Of a stretch of DNA of 64,000 nucleotides, positions 55,516 to 64,000 are shown in pieces (positions within the stretch are counted from its first letter, which is position 1; each line of letters starts with the position of its first letter). The stretch is from Vibrio palustris (GTDB taxonomy: Bacteria > Pseudomonadota > Gammaproteobacteria > Enterobacterales > Vibrionaceae). The translations under genes were made by a program, and so were the position numbers. Under the pieces are notes generated by a model. That model searched no databases. It saw only the letters and a list, made by a program, of their open reading frames with translations, and was not told the origin of the DNA. Location of the stretch: assembly GCF_024346995.1 (NCBI RefSeq), contig NZ_AP024888.1:744001-808000 (forward strand), written 5' to 3'.

Positions 55516-56035
55516 AAAAATTCTTCCTTGTGATGTTCATTCATATGTTTTGAGCGGCTTTGGCAAATAAGTACTTAACATATAGCCACTTTTATTATTT
55601 TTATTGATTATTTAATTATTCATTTTTTCTACGTTACGGGTAACAGCGTAGTGGTTAAGTTGGTCTAATGATGATCTCGAATTAAATTAGATTTAAAAAT
55701 TGGGACAATACGCAAATTAGTTATAGCTATTGTGCCCATCACGTCACGTTGTACTGCTTATCGACATGTAATAGTCCAAGACACTCTCCGTGTATCCCAT
55801 TGAACACTTTAATCGCCTAGGCAATCATCAATATGATTCAGCTCTCTCTAGATATTTTTTCAATTCGCTATATTAGACGTAGCTCTGAAAAAATCGTCGT
55901 TAACGTATTGACGTCTAATTATATGAAAATAAATGTCTATTTATCTGAGCAGAGATTGACCCATTAAGAGTAATGCCAGTAGTATTTCTTATCGGATAAA
56001 AACTATACGAATGGATTTAATTAACGGGGTATCAC
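55516..56035. promoter_or_regulatory. Divergent control region between PTS and GH51 genes
   Basis: 520 non-coding bases. A possible promoter for the GH51 gene is TTGACC (55956-55961) and TAGTAT (55980-55985), 18 bases apart. It overlaps an imperfect AAGAGTAA...GTATTTCTT repeat (55966-55990) that loosely resembles the AGAATAC/GTATTCT elements near other pectin genes. No gene is seen. Confidence 0.35.
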
Positions 56036-57544
56036 ATGAAAGCCAGTATTACCGCACACAAACAGTTTTCCGTCGCCAAAATTGACCCACGCTTATATGG
56101 CTCTTTTATCGAGCACTTAGGGCGTGCGGTGTACACGGGAATTTATGAACCCACTCACCCGAGTGCGGATGATAATGGCTTTCGCCAAGATGTGATTGAC
56201 TTAATAAAAGAGATTGATGTCCCTGTAACTCGCTACCCTGGTGGTAACTTTGTCTCTGCTTATAACTGGGAAGATGGTATTGGCCCTAAAGAAAACCGCC
56301 CTACACGTTTAGACTTGGCTTGGCACACCGCAGAAAGTAACCAAGTGGGCATTCACGAGTTCGCCGATTGGGCAGAAAAAGTGGGGACTGAGATGATGCT
56401 TGCCGTCAATCTTGGTTCACGTGGCCTAGATGAAGCACGGTCGTTTTTAGAATATGTTAATCATCCCGGCGGGACTTATTGGTCGGATCTTCGTAAGCAT
56501 AATGGCCGTGAAGAACCGTGGAATGTAAAATTATGGTGCTTGGGCAACGAAATGGACGGCCCATGGCAAATTGGACAGAAAACCGCGAGTGAATACGGGC
56601 GCGTTGCGTTTGAGACTGCCAAAGCTATGCGCTCATTTGATAACAACATCGAGCTGGTGGTGTGTGGTTCTTCGAGTCCGATGATGGATACGTACCCAGA
56701 GTGGGAAGCAACGGTACTCGATTACACCTATGAAACCGTCAATTATATTTCACTACATATGTATTTCGAAAATAATGATACTAATACCTCTCACTATTTA
56801 GCGAAAGCAGAGCAGCTGGGTAATTATATTGAGACAGTCGCGTCAATCATTCGAATGACTAAAGCGAAAAAACGCTCTGATCATAATGTGTATATTTCGT
56901 TCGATGAATGGAATGTGTGGTACCACTCTCGCGAACAGGATAAACCAACAATTGAAGGTGAGAATGGTTGGCCGCATGCGCCCGCTTTGTTAGAAGACAT
57001 CTATGATTTTGCTGACACTTTGCAAGTGGCGTGTATTTTAAATACCTTCATCCGTAACGCGGATGTCGTCAAAATTGGTTGTATGGCACAATTGGTCAAT
57101 GTGATTGCGCCTATTATGACGGTTGAAGGCGGCCCTGCTTGGCGTCAAAGCATTTTCTATCCGTATATGTATGCATCCCAATATGGCCGAGGTACCGCAC
57201 TGAACCTTGCTGTAACGTGCGACCGCTATGAGACCAACTTTGCTAGTAATGTCTCTTATCTCGATATTTCTTGTGTAGAGTCAGACCAAGACGACTCTCT
57301 CACTTTCTTTATTGTGAACCGTCATGAGACCGAAGCGATTGACTTTGATATTGCACTTGAAGGGTTTGAACACACTCGTGTGATAGAAGATAAAATCATC
57401 GGAGGCTACGATCTAACGCAAACCAACAGCCCAGAAGCGGAAACTATTCAACCGCAAGATGGCAAAGACAGTACGATTATCGAGAGAAAGTTTAATGCCA
57501 GTATTGAACCGTTAACTTATCGCATGGTTCGACTTGGATTATAA
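56036..57544 (+). CDS. Alpha-L-arabinofuranosidase, GH51, cytoplasmic
   Basis: A 502-aa GH51 enzyme without signal peptide. FxVAKIDPRLYGSFIEHLGRAVYTGIYEP is the family start, YPGGNFVSAYNWEDGIGP the sugar site, acid/base E172 (WCLGNEMDGPWQ) and nucleophile E291 (SFDEWNVWY). It releases L-arabinose from arabino-oligosaccharides, acting on products of the secreted GH43 arabinanase after import; no arabino-oligosaccharide importer or ara catabolic genes are in the window. A second, truncated copy of its start lies at 51453. Confidence 0.93.
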   Translation: MKASITAHKQFSVAKIDPRLYGSFIEHLGRAVYTGIYEPTHPSADDNGFRQDVIDLIKEIDVPVTRYPGGNFVSAYNWEDGIGPKENRPTRLDLAWHTAESNQVGIHEFADWAEKVGTEMMLAVNLGSRGLDEARSFLEYVNHPGGTYWSDLRKHNGREEPWNVKLWCLGNEMDGPWQIGQKTASEYGRVAFETAKAMRSFDNNIELVVCGSSSPMMDTYPEWEATVLDYTYETVNYISLHMYFENNDTNTSHYLAKAEQLGNYIETVASIIRMTKAKKRSDHNVYISFDEWNVWYHSREQDKPTIEGENGWPHAPALLEDIYDFADTLQVACILNTFIRNADVVKIGCMAQLVNVIAPIMTVEGGPAWRQSIFYPYMYASQYGRGTALNLAVTCDRYETNFASNVSYLDISCVESDQDDSLTFFIVNRHETEAIDFDIALEGFEHTRVIEDKIIGGYDLTQTNSPEAETIQPQDGKDSTIIERKFNASIEPLTYRMVRLGL

Positions 57545-57573
57545 ATTGTCACGATAACACTATTAACACTGTG

Positions 57574-57594
57574 TAGAATACGCATTGTATTCTA
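57574..57594. promoter_or_regulatory. Inverted repeat between GH51 and PL9 genes (candidate operator)
   Basis: TAGAATAC-GCATT-GTATTCTA has perfect 8-bp arms and a 5-base spacer. The same half-site occurs upstream of the arabinanase at 6410-6434 with a 9-base spacer. It lies 30 bases after the GH51 stop. Confidence 0.4.
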
Positions 57595-57603
57595 ACGAAA
57601 ATT

Positions 57604-57638
57604 ATAAGGGTATACTGCGCTGGTATGCCCTTATTTTT
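57604..57638 (+). terminator. Terminator of the GH51 gene
   Basis: ATAAGGGTATAC/GTATGCCCTTAT stem (one G-T pair) followed by TTTTTA. Confidence 0.88.
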
Positions 57639-57894
57639 ATCAACCTTTTATATATAAAATAACGAAAAACCACATTATAGACATTTCGATTATCATCCCA
57701 AAATTACATTTTAATGCATGTAAATACACCTACTTTATTTAAGATTTTATTCTATTAATACAAAATGACATGCTGTAATTATATTATAAATGAGAGGTTT
57801 ATCTAATAAAATAAAATTACCGAAAGTATCATGTCGACATTTGTTATTGATAAACTACTATAGTTTTTTTATTTTACACTTTGGTAAATTTAAG
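57639..57894. other. Promoter region of the PL9 gene
   Basis: AT-rich leader without a gene. An ORF extension upstream of the PL9 start (from 57790) has no ribosome site and is not signal-peptide-like. I could not find a convincing KdgR or CRP site by eye. Confidence 0.4.
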
Positions 57895-59217
57895 ATGAAA
57901 CGAACAATAACATTATTGCTTGGTATCGGTTTGGCCTTGGCAACCAATTCCGCCATGGCAAAGGATTTTTACATCTCTCCACAAGGCTCCGATTATAACT
58001 CCGGCACCATAAACTCACCGTTAGCAACTATCATGACCGCGCAAGATAAAGCCAGTTATGGCGATACTGTGTATATTCGCGGTGGTACTTATCGTCCAGA
58101 TAATACAAATATTAGTGCGCGCCAATCTGTGCGCGCGATTGTTAATAACATTACTAAAGATGGTATTCATTACATTAATTATCCAGGTGAGCGCCCGATA
58201 TTCGACTTCTCTAATGTTAGACCTAAGGATGAACGTGTTGTTGCATTTATGGTGAATGCAGATGATTGTGAATTTAAAGGCTTTGAGGTAGTTGGAGTAC
58301 AAATCACGATCGATGATCGCCATACACAATCAACGGCAATTCGAGTTTATCATGGTAATAATAACCGCTTTGAGAACCTCGCTATCCACGATGGTATGGG
58401 GATCGGCTGGTATCTTGAATCTGGGAGTAACAACTTAGTGCTTAATGTCGATGCCTATAATAATCAAGGCCTCAACAAGTACTCAATGGGTAATATTGAT
58501 GGTTTTGGTGTACATCCACGTACGGCCGCCGGTACCGGTAATGTTATTCGCGGGTCACGCGCTTGGTTTAATAGTGATGACGGTTTCGATATCATTAATG
58601 CTCATGCTGCCGTTACTATTGAAAATAGCTGGGCGTTTTATAATGGGTACGATAAAAACATGACCCCTAAAGAAGATGGTAATGGCTTTAAAGGTGGCGG
58701 TTATGGACGTAATGGCAGTACACCACCACAGATTATTCCTCGTCATACGATAAAACATTGTTTATCCGTACGTAACCGCTCTGCTGGTTTTTACTCTAAC
58801 CATCATATTGGCGGCATAAATTGGATCAATAACACTGCGATTCGTAATGGCAGTGCCAACTACAATATGCTCTCAACCCTATCTGACAACTTAACCGATG
58901 TTCCAGGTTATGGCCATTATATGCGTAATAACTTAGGCTTTGATGGTCGTAATGAAGTCATTAATCTTGGTGACGTCAATCAAAATGATGTGGGCTTTAA
59001 CTACTTTAATCTTCCTGTGACGATTACTTCCAAAGACTTTTTGCGTTTACGTCCTGAAGAATTGATGTATCCGCGTAAGGCCAATGGAGATTTACCTAAA
59101 ATCTATTACGCGAAGCTAAAACAAGGCAGTGACTTAATTGATGCAGGAATCAATGCCGGAGAAAGTTATAATGGCCAAGCCCCAGATTTGGGTGCATTTG
59201 AATCAGATTACAACTAA
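57895..59217 (+). CDS. Secreted pectate lyase, PL9 family
   Basis: I start at ATG 57895 (MKRTITLLLGIGLALATNSAMAK), which opens directly with a signal peptide; 440 aa. The right-handed beta-helix shows KDFYISPQGSDYNSGTINSPLATIMTAQDKASYGDTVYIRGGTY, RFENLAIHDGMGIGWYLESGSNNLVLNVDAYNN, NIDGFGVHP and SDDGFDIINA, the PL9 (PelL/PelX) pattern, including Ca2+-binding Asp residues. It should cleave polygalacturonate by beta-elimination outside the cell. It lies next to the GH51 gene, forming a pectin side-chain/backbone pair. Confidence 0.9.
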   Translation: MKRTITLLLGIGLALATNSAMAKDFYISPQGSDYNSGTINSPLATIMTAQDKASYGDTVYIRGGTYRPDNTNISARQSVRAIVNNITKDGIHYINYPGERPIFDFSNVRPKDERVVAFMVNADDCEFKGFEVVGVQITIDDRHTQSTAIRVYHGNNNRFENLAIHDGMGIGWYLESGSNNLVLNVDAYNNQGLNKYSMGNIDGFGVHPRTAAGTGNVIRGSRAWFNSDDGFDIINAHAAVTIENSWAFYNGYDKNMTPKEDGNGFKGGGYGRNGSTPPQIIPRHTIKHCLSVRNRSAGFYSNHHIGGINWINNTAIRNGSANYNMLSTLSDNLTDVPGYGHYMRNNLGFDGRNEVINLGDVNQNDVGFNYFNLPVTITSKDFLRLRPEELMYPRKANGDLPKIYYAKLKQGSDLIDAGINAGESYNGQAPDLGAFESDYN

Positions 59218-59265
59218 GTGTTGCTAGCGGATTATTAATATCCAATGATACTAATTCATACCGAC

Positions 59266-59292
59266 TAAAAACCCGCCATTTCGGCGGGTTTT
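59266..59292 (+). terminator. Terminator of the PL9 gene
   Basis: AAAACCCGCC/GGCGGGTTTT stem, 50 bases after the stop. Confidence 0.88.
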
Positions 59293-59380
59293 CACGTTAC
59301 AGTGAGCAGTCATATTAATGAACTAGACAGGTAGCCCCTTATTTCATTAATCCGACAAGATGCCACGTATTGAATCAGCC

Positions 59381-61147
59381 TCATACCGATTCCATATAGC
59401 GTCGCCAACTTTTCATATGAGTAATATCGCGCGCACCTTCTGTAGCAATCGGCTCACAAATAAACCCTTTCACCCATTCGCCATTGACTAATTCTACACT
59501 TCCTAAGCCTAGAGGATGTGGAATTTCCGCTAATAACTGGCCAATACTCTTTATAGGTAACTGCCATATTTCAACGTCAATTTTCCCACCATTCTGAGTA
59601 TCCCGTACCAATCCCGGGCGATATGGAGGTCCACCAGCTAGCGCATAAAAGCGATAATCATTGGAGGTTTGTGTATATTCACTAAAATCTCCACCTAATT
59701 CAATGAGCTGGTGATTAAGAGGTAACCCAGACATATGTGCGCCACATACTAATAATGGCATGGTCGTCTCTGAATCGTACTTGCCAATATTACCAAGCGG
59801 TAAGCACGTTGCATTTTGCCAAACGGCAGCTAATTCAATTAAATATTGATCGTACCCAGCCGGAGCAAACAGAGTAAAACCAAATGGCAAGCCATTACTC
59901 ATAAATGAAGACGGACAAGCTATGGCACTATAATCGAGTAAATTCATAAAGTTCGTATAATAGCCTAACTGAGAGTTTAAGCTTATAGGATCCGCATGAA
60001 TCTCTTCAATCGTATAAGTTGTTCCTGCGGTAGGAGTAATAACAACATCAACGTCATTCAGTCTCTCATCGCACATTACTTTGAACTCTTGTAATTGATA
60101 CATCGCCTTAAACGTCTCAACCGCGGATAAAGATGTTGCACCACCAATGATGGTTTCAATTTCCGGTAAACAAGCAGAAGCATGCTCATCAAAGAAAGAT
60201 TGAATAGCGGCATACCGCTCTGCAACCCAAGGACCTTGGTACAACAAGTTAGCCGCCTGCAAAAATGGCGACAGATCAAACTCAACAATGTTCGCCCCTA
60301 ACGCAGACCATCGTTGAACGCTTTGTTCAAAATGACGTTGGTAGTCTTGGTTACCAAAAAAAGCCAGTTGGTCTGGCTTAGGCACGCCGATACGTACATC
60401 AGATAAAGATTGAAAACACGGAACACTCGCCGTATCGAGTACTCGCGAGTAGCTATCCTTTGGGTCGTAAATACTGGCGACTTGCTGAAGCACGGAAAGA
60501 TCTTGAGCCGTTCGTGCAAAAAACGAGACACAATCTAACGTCCGACACGCTGGCACTACTCCGCGGCAACTTAACGCTCCACGCGTTGGCTTAAGTCCAA
60601 GAATATTATTAAAGGCCGCCGGAACTCGCCCGGAGCCCGCCGTATCCGTACCTAACGAGAAGAATACTTGGTTGGTTGCCACACTTACCGCACTACCCGA
60701 GCTAGAACCACCAGAAATATAGTCCGGATTAAAGCTGTTGGTCACCGCTCCCCATGGGCTACGAGTACCCACGAGTCCCGTTGCAAATTGATCTAAATTC
60801 GTTTTGCCTATAGGCACAGCGCCAGCCGCCATTAATAATTCCACCACAAAGGCTGATTCATCGGGTTGATAGGCAAATTCAGCGCACCCAGCGGTCGTGG
60901 TTAAGCCCGCTAAATCGATATTATCTTTGATAGCAAAAGGAACCCCATATAATGGGAGTTCATCGACATCATACTGAGATAAACTCTGTAGGTAGCGCTC
61001 CATCATGTCGTCAGACACCAATGAAAGCCAGACATTATGAGTATCATTTTTTGCTAAGTTCAGTTTTTCGAATAATATGTCTCGCGGGGTAACGCTGCCA
61101 TCACGATAAGCATTAAGTAGATCTTTAATTGTGAGTAGTTGTTCCAT
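59381..61147 (-). CDS. Allophanate hydrolase (amidase-signature family)
   Basis: A 588-aa cytoplasmic enzyme of AtzF/DUR1-type length. The amidase triad is visible: K74 (FAIKDNIDLAG), cis-Ser within GGSSSGS (146-152) and nucleophile Ser in GTDTAGSGR (S172). The C-terminal domain after about residue 460 (PLLVCGAHMSGLPLNHQL..., FYALAGGPPYRPGLVR) is the AtzF extension. It splits allophanate to ammonia and CO2. It begins one base after the urea carboxylase stop, so they are translationally coupled. Confidence 0.93.
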   Translation of the reverse strand: MEQLLTIKDLLNAYRDGSVTPRDILFEKLNLAKNDTHNVWLSLVSDDMMERYLQSLSQYDVDELPLYGVPFAIKDNIDLAGLTTTAGCAEFAYQPDESAFVVELLMAAGAVPIGKTNLDQFATGLVGTRSPWGAVTNSFNPDYISGGSSSGSAVSVATNQVFFSLGTDTAGSGRVPAAFNNILGLKPTRGALSCRGVVPACRTLDCVSFFARTAQDLSVLQQVASIYDPKDSYSRVLDTASVPCFQSLSDVRIGVPKPDQLAFFGNQDYQRHFEQSVQRWSALGANIVEFDLSPFLQAANLLYQGPWVAERYAAIQSFFDEHASACLPEIETIIGGATSLSAVETFKAMYQLQEFKVMCDERLNDVDVVITPTAGTTYTIEEIHADPISLNSQLGYYTNFMNLLDYSAIACPSSFMSNGLPFGFTLFAPAGYDQYLIELAAVWQNATCLPLGNIGKYDSETTMPLLVCGAHMSGLPLNHQLIELGGDFSEYTQTSNDYRFYALAGGPPYRPGLVRDTQNGGKIDVEIWQLPIKSIGQLLAEIPHPLGLGSVELVNGEWVKGFICEPIATEGARDITHMKSWRRYMESV

Positions 61148-61148
61148 C

Positions 61149-64000
61149 TTATATCATCCCTTCGCTGCTGTGCTGCTCGTCAATCACCATCAGCGGTTGT
61201 CCTGCTTTCACTTGTGCCCCTTGCTCACTACACAATTGTGAGATTTGACCATCGCATGGCGCCACAACGTCTAACTCCATTTTCATCGCTTCTAACACCA
61301 TCACCACTTCACCCGCTTTTACCCATTGCCCTGGATTAGCAATGACTTGCCAAATATTTCCCGCGACTTGGCTTTCGACGAGCGTTTCACCCTCAGCCAA
61401 TTCAATCCCTTCAATGGACTCAACTTCGCCCTCGTCGACGACAAAGTTCGCTTGTCCTGATTTAATCCAGCGCTGGCGTTCTGCTTCAAATGCGGTTTGC
61501 TGGCGAGTTTTACAGCGCTGTATCTCATCACCATGCTCACTGACTAACGCGTCATAATCGGCCAAAGAAAATTGGGTTTCTTCAATTTTAAGTGGAAATT
61601 GTCCGAGTGGATGTTTCTCACGAATCTCAAGTAACTCTTCAGCACTCACTTCATAAAAACGTATTTGGTCAAAGAAGCGTAATAACCAGGGTTGTTGAAA
61701 TTCTTTAGTTTGACGATATCGGTTCCACATTTGCAGTGTTCTACCAACAAATTGATATCCACCAGGACCTTCCATACCGTAAACACACAGATAAGCGCCT
61801 CCAATGCCTACGGCATTTTCGGGCGTCCATGTCCGAGCGGGATTATATTTGGTCGTAACCAGACGATGGCGCGGATCCATCGGCGTCGCCACGGGCGCAC
61901 CCAAGTATACATCGCCCAAACCCATGACCAAATAACTGGCGTCGAACACAATTTTTTTGACCTCATCAACAGAATCTAATCCATTAATCCGGCGAATAAA
62001 CTCAATATTATCTGGGCACCAAGGCGCATCTTTTCTCACTAGCTCATCGTACTTTCTAATCGCTAAACGCGTAGCATAATCATCCCAAGATAATGGAATA
62101 TTGACGATCCGCGCAGGAACACTTAATTGATCAATATCGTCCATTTCATATTCAAGCTGCTCTAACATCTCAAGCAATGTTGCACGAGACAGCACAAGAT
62201 TATCGAAATGTACTTGTAATGAACGAATCCCCGGAGTGAGCTCAGCAATCCCTTCAACAGCCATTGATTCGAGCTTTAGCATCAAAGCATGCACACGAAA
62301 ACGTAACCTAATATCAAGAATCTGTGGGCCATACTCAATCAAGAGATAGTCTTCGCCACTGGAGCGATAGACAACATTTTCTCCTACCGCTTCAGCAGAC
62401 AAAGAATGTACTATCGCTGTTGTGCACTCACACGGTGCTAAGTCAATATTTTGGATGGATAATGAAGCAAGCTGCTCATTTTGTTGGCGCTCGGCAAGTT
62501 CAGCCTGCTCTAAGCTCACCGGAATAAAGCGCACTTTATCCTCGGCTTTGAGTTGTCCCATTTTCCAGAGGTCGGCCTTGATAATCGTCACCGGACACAC
62601 AAATCCGCCTAGGCTTGGACCATCTGGCCCTAAAATCACTGGCATATCACCGGTAAAGTCAATCGTACCAACCGCGTACGCGTTATCATGAATGTTCGAT
62701 GGATGAAGACCCGCTTCCCCACCATCTTGTCGAGCCCAATCCGGTTTGGGACCAATAAGACGTACACCTGTTCGGCTAGAGTTAAAATGAACTTTCCACG
62801 TTGCCTCAAAAAACTCAGTGATATCTTTTGGGGTAAAAAAGTCCGGTGCGCCATGGGGGCCATACATCACGCGGATATCCCAAACGTCTTCAATGACCGG
62901 TGGTTGACCACATTGTCCGACATATTCAGCGTCGCTGGTGTTATCCGTGACATGTAATACATCACCGGCGCATAGCGCCCGACCGCCGTGCCCACCAAAC
63001 TGCCCCAATGTGAACGTTGACTTACTTCCCAAGTAATCAGGACATTGTAGTCCCTCTTCTATCGCGAAATAACTACGGGTGCCATTTCCTTTGATTTTCC
63101 CAAGCTTTAAGGTTTGCCCTGCACGTGCCAGATGCACAACACCATGCGCTAATGGTTGGTCATCAAGTGTGGCCTCGATCTCAGCTCCGGTCACGACAAA
63201 TTGTTTGCTCCGATTAAACTTCATGGTCGGGCCAGAAATAATGATCTCTAGTCCAGCGCAGCGCGAATCATTATTCAGTAGTTGGTTGGCATACCGAAAG
63301 CTCAGTGAATCCATCGGTCCTGAAGGCGGCACACCAATATGCCAATAGCCTTTACGCCCAGGAAAATCTTGAATTGTGGTTTGTGTTCCACTACTCAAAA
63401 CATCCAGCGTATTAGGCTGATAGATAAAATCATTCAAGCTGCGTGTTAACACCGCGCCGTTTTGCACAAGGTCACAGTTCAGTAATTGCTGTAAGTACGC
63501 TTGGTTATGTTCAATACCATAGATCGTAGTTTGTGCAAGACTGTGACTTAATGTCTGGAGGGCACTTACACGATCATCGGCATGTACAATGATTTTCGCC
63601 AACATAGGATCAAAATATGGCGATACTTCTACGCCTGCTTCTATCCAATGCTCAATACGCAAGCCATCTAATACTGGCCATTGCACATGACTTAATAGCC
63701 CCGCACATGGCTGAAATGCTTTATTCGCATCTTCTGCGTATAAGCGCACCTGAATAGCATGCCCCTGCGGTTGCCTTGGTTGCAGTAATTCGTTATCAGA
63801 GAGGTCTTTCGCCCCTAATCGCACCATCCATTCAACGAGATCGACATTAAAGACTTCCTCAGTCACCCCATGCTCTACTTGAAGTCGCGTGTTAACTTCA
63901 AGGAAATAAAATTCTTGGGTGTGTTGATCAAACACGAACTCAACGGTGCCAGCATTTCGATAATGGATTTGTTTTGCGAGACGAATCGCCGTGTCTTGTA
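61149..64000 (-). CDS. Urea carboxylase (or guanidine carboxylase), 5' end outside window
   Basis: At least 950 aa visible from the right edge. Order: end of the biotin carboxylase domain (FYFLEVNTRLQVEHGVTEEVF), AHS2/KipA-like carboxyltransferase (about 190-470 of the visible part), AHS1/KipI-like (about 520-720), a linker, and a C-terminal biotinyl domain with VLEAMKMELDVVAP. It carboxylates urea to allophanate with ATP and bicarbonate, feeding the downstream hydrolase. Homologues act on guanidine instead and are told apart by context (ykkC riboswitch, CgdAB), which lies beyond the window. Confidence 0.93.
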   Translation of the reverse strand, partial: QDTAIRLAKQIHYRNAGTVEFVFDQHTQEFYFLEVNTRLQVEHGVTEEVFNVDLVEWMVRLGAKDLSDNELLQPRQPQGHAIQVRLYAEDANKAFQPCAGLLSHVQWPVLDGLRIEHWIEAGVEVSPYFDPMLAKIIVHADDRVSALQTLSHSLAQTTIYGIEHNQAYLQQLLNCDLVQNGAVLTRSLNDFIYQPNTLDVLSSGTQTTIQDFPGRKGYWHIGVPPSGPMDSLSFRYANQLLNNDSRCAGLEIIISGPTMKFNRSKQFVVTGAEIEATLDDQPLAHGVVHLARAGQTLKLGKIKGNGTRSYFAIEEGLQCPDYLGSKSTFTLGQFGGHGGRALCAGDVLHVTDNTSDAEYVGQCGQPPVIEDVWDIRVMYGPHGAPDFFTPKDITEFFEATWKVHFNSSRTGVRLIGPKPDWARQDGGEAGLHPSNIHDNAYAVGTIDFTGDMPVILGPDGPSLGGFVCPVTIIKADLWKMGQLKAEDKVRFIPVSLEQAELAERQQNEQLASLSIQNIDLAPCECTTAIVHSLSAEAVGENVVYRSSGEDYLLIEYGPQILDIRLRFRVHALMLKLESMAVEGIAELTPGIRSLQVHFDNLVLSRATLLEMLEQLEYEMDDIDQLSVPARIVNIPLSWDDYATRLAIRKYDELVRKDAPWCPDNIEFIRRINGLDSVDEVKKIVFDASYLVMGLGDVYLGAPVATPMDPRHRLVTTKYNPARTWTPENAVGIGGAYLCVYGMEGPGGYQFVGRTLQMWNRYRQTKEFQQPWLLRFFDQIRFYEVSAEELLEIREKHPLGQFPLKIEETQFSLADYDALVSEHGDEIQRCKTRQQTAFEAERQRWIKSGQANFVVDEGEVESIEGIELAEGETLVESQVAGNIWQVIANPGQWVKAGEVVMVLEAMKMELDVVAPCDGQISQLCSEQGAQVKAGQPLMVIDEQHSSEGMI

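Noticed and set aside
55731..55757. CRP site near the PTS/GH51 region
   Set aside because: TGTG and TCAC halves are present but their spacing does not fit the TGTGA-N6-TCACA consensus.
57790..57894. Upstream extension of the pectate lyase gene
   Set aside because: It would bury the signal peptide behind 35 residues, and the upstream ATG has no ribosome site.

Overview
The window reads as chromosomal DNA of a marine gammaproteobacterium, most likely a Vibrionaceae member. This is inferred from the mix of gene families: FabV enoyl-ACP reductase, RavA-ViaA, a GlyGly-CTERM trypsin-like protease, a CioAB-type bd oxidase, TesA/YbbAP, two TyrR-like boxes in front of a TyrP-type transporter, and a gcvT / XRE-cupin / gcvHP cluster. 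No phage, CRISPR array, intact insertion sequence or replication origin is visible. Coding density is high and most genes end in clear rho-independent terminators.

Layout: 1-4.4 kb holds the end of an outer-membrane beta-barrel gene, then a 2-hydroxycarboxylate transporter divergent from a CitA/DcuS-type two-component pair. 4.5-4.8 kb is a tRNA-Leu/tRNA-Cys unit. 5-6.4 kb is a secreted GH43 arabinanase with a ricin-type lectin domain. 6.7-10.2 kb has a DJ-1/PfpI protein divergent from an HxlR regulator, a luciferase-like monooxygenase and a DUF554 membrane protein. 10.3-12.8 kb is a znuACB-type zinc importer. 13-16.5 kb is VF530, ViaA and RavA. 16.7-19.5 kb has a Nudix hydrolase, RhlE-type helicase, AcpH and a 41-aa small gene. 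19.7-24.7 kb has tyrP, a GT90/CAP10 glycosyltransferase, an orphan membrane protein and galE. 25-34.4 kb has an FAD oxidoreductase, YbbA/YbbP, TesA, FabV, a PF09818-type ATPase and a DnaJ-related protein. 34.8-40.3 kb has a YjdF relic, CutA, a YieH-like phosphatase, a CreA-like lipoprotein, a frameshifted PAS-GGDEF-EAL gene and a secreted serine protease. 40.5-46.6 kb is the glycine cleavage cluster. 46.7-51.1 kb has a GNAT, a GAF-EAL protein and cioAB. 51.4-52.5 kb is a patch of rearranged DNA. 52.5-59.2 kb is a beta-glucoside PTS unit, a GH51 arabinofuranosidase and a PL9 pectate lyase. 59.4-64 kb is allophanate hydrolase and urea carboxylase, the latter cut by the window edge.

Functional theme: a plant-polysaccharide capability (secreted arabinanase, secreted PL9 lyase, cytoplasmic GH51, beta-glucoside PTS) sits among ordinary housekeeping genes. 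The inverted-repeat half-site AGAATAC/GTATTCT occurs both upstream of the arabinanase and between the GH51 and PL9 genes, which hints at shared control but is unproven.

The less ordinary places are: (i) the patch at 51.45-52.35 kb, where a 77-bp near-perfect copy of the start of the GH51 gene is cut off and joined to a nucleotidyltransferase gene and a LysE/RhtB transporter relic; (ii) an unannotated 41-aa gene with a consensus ribosome binding site, its own terminator and a 16-bp palindrome upstream; (iii) a perfect 19-bp inverted repeat upstream of an orphan membrane protein, with its end motif repeated at that gene's candidate -35 box; and (iv) the frameshifted c-di-GMP gene. I did not find a clearly new multi-gene system. 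All identifications rest on reading motifs by eye, without database searches.
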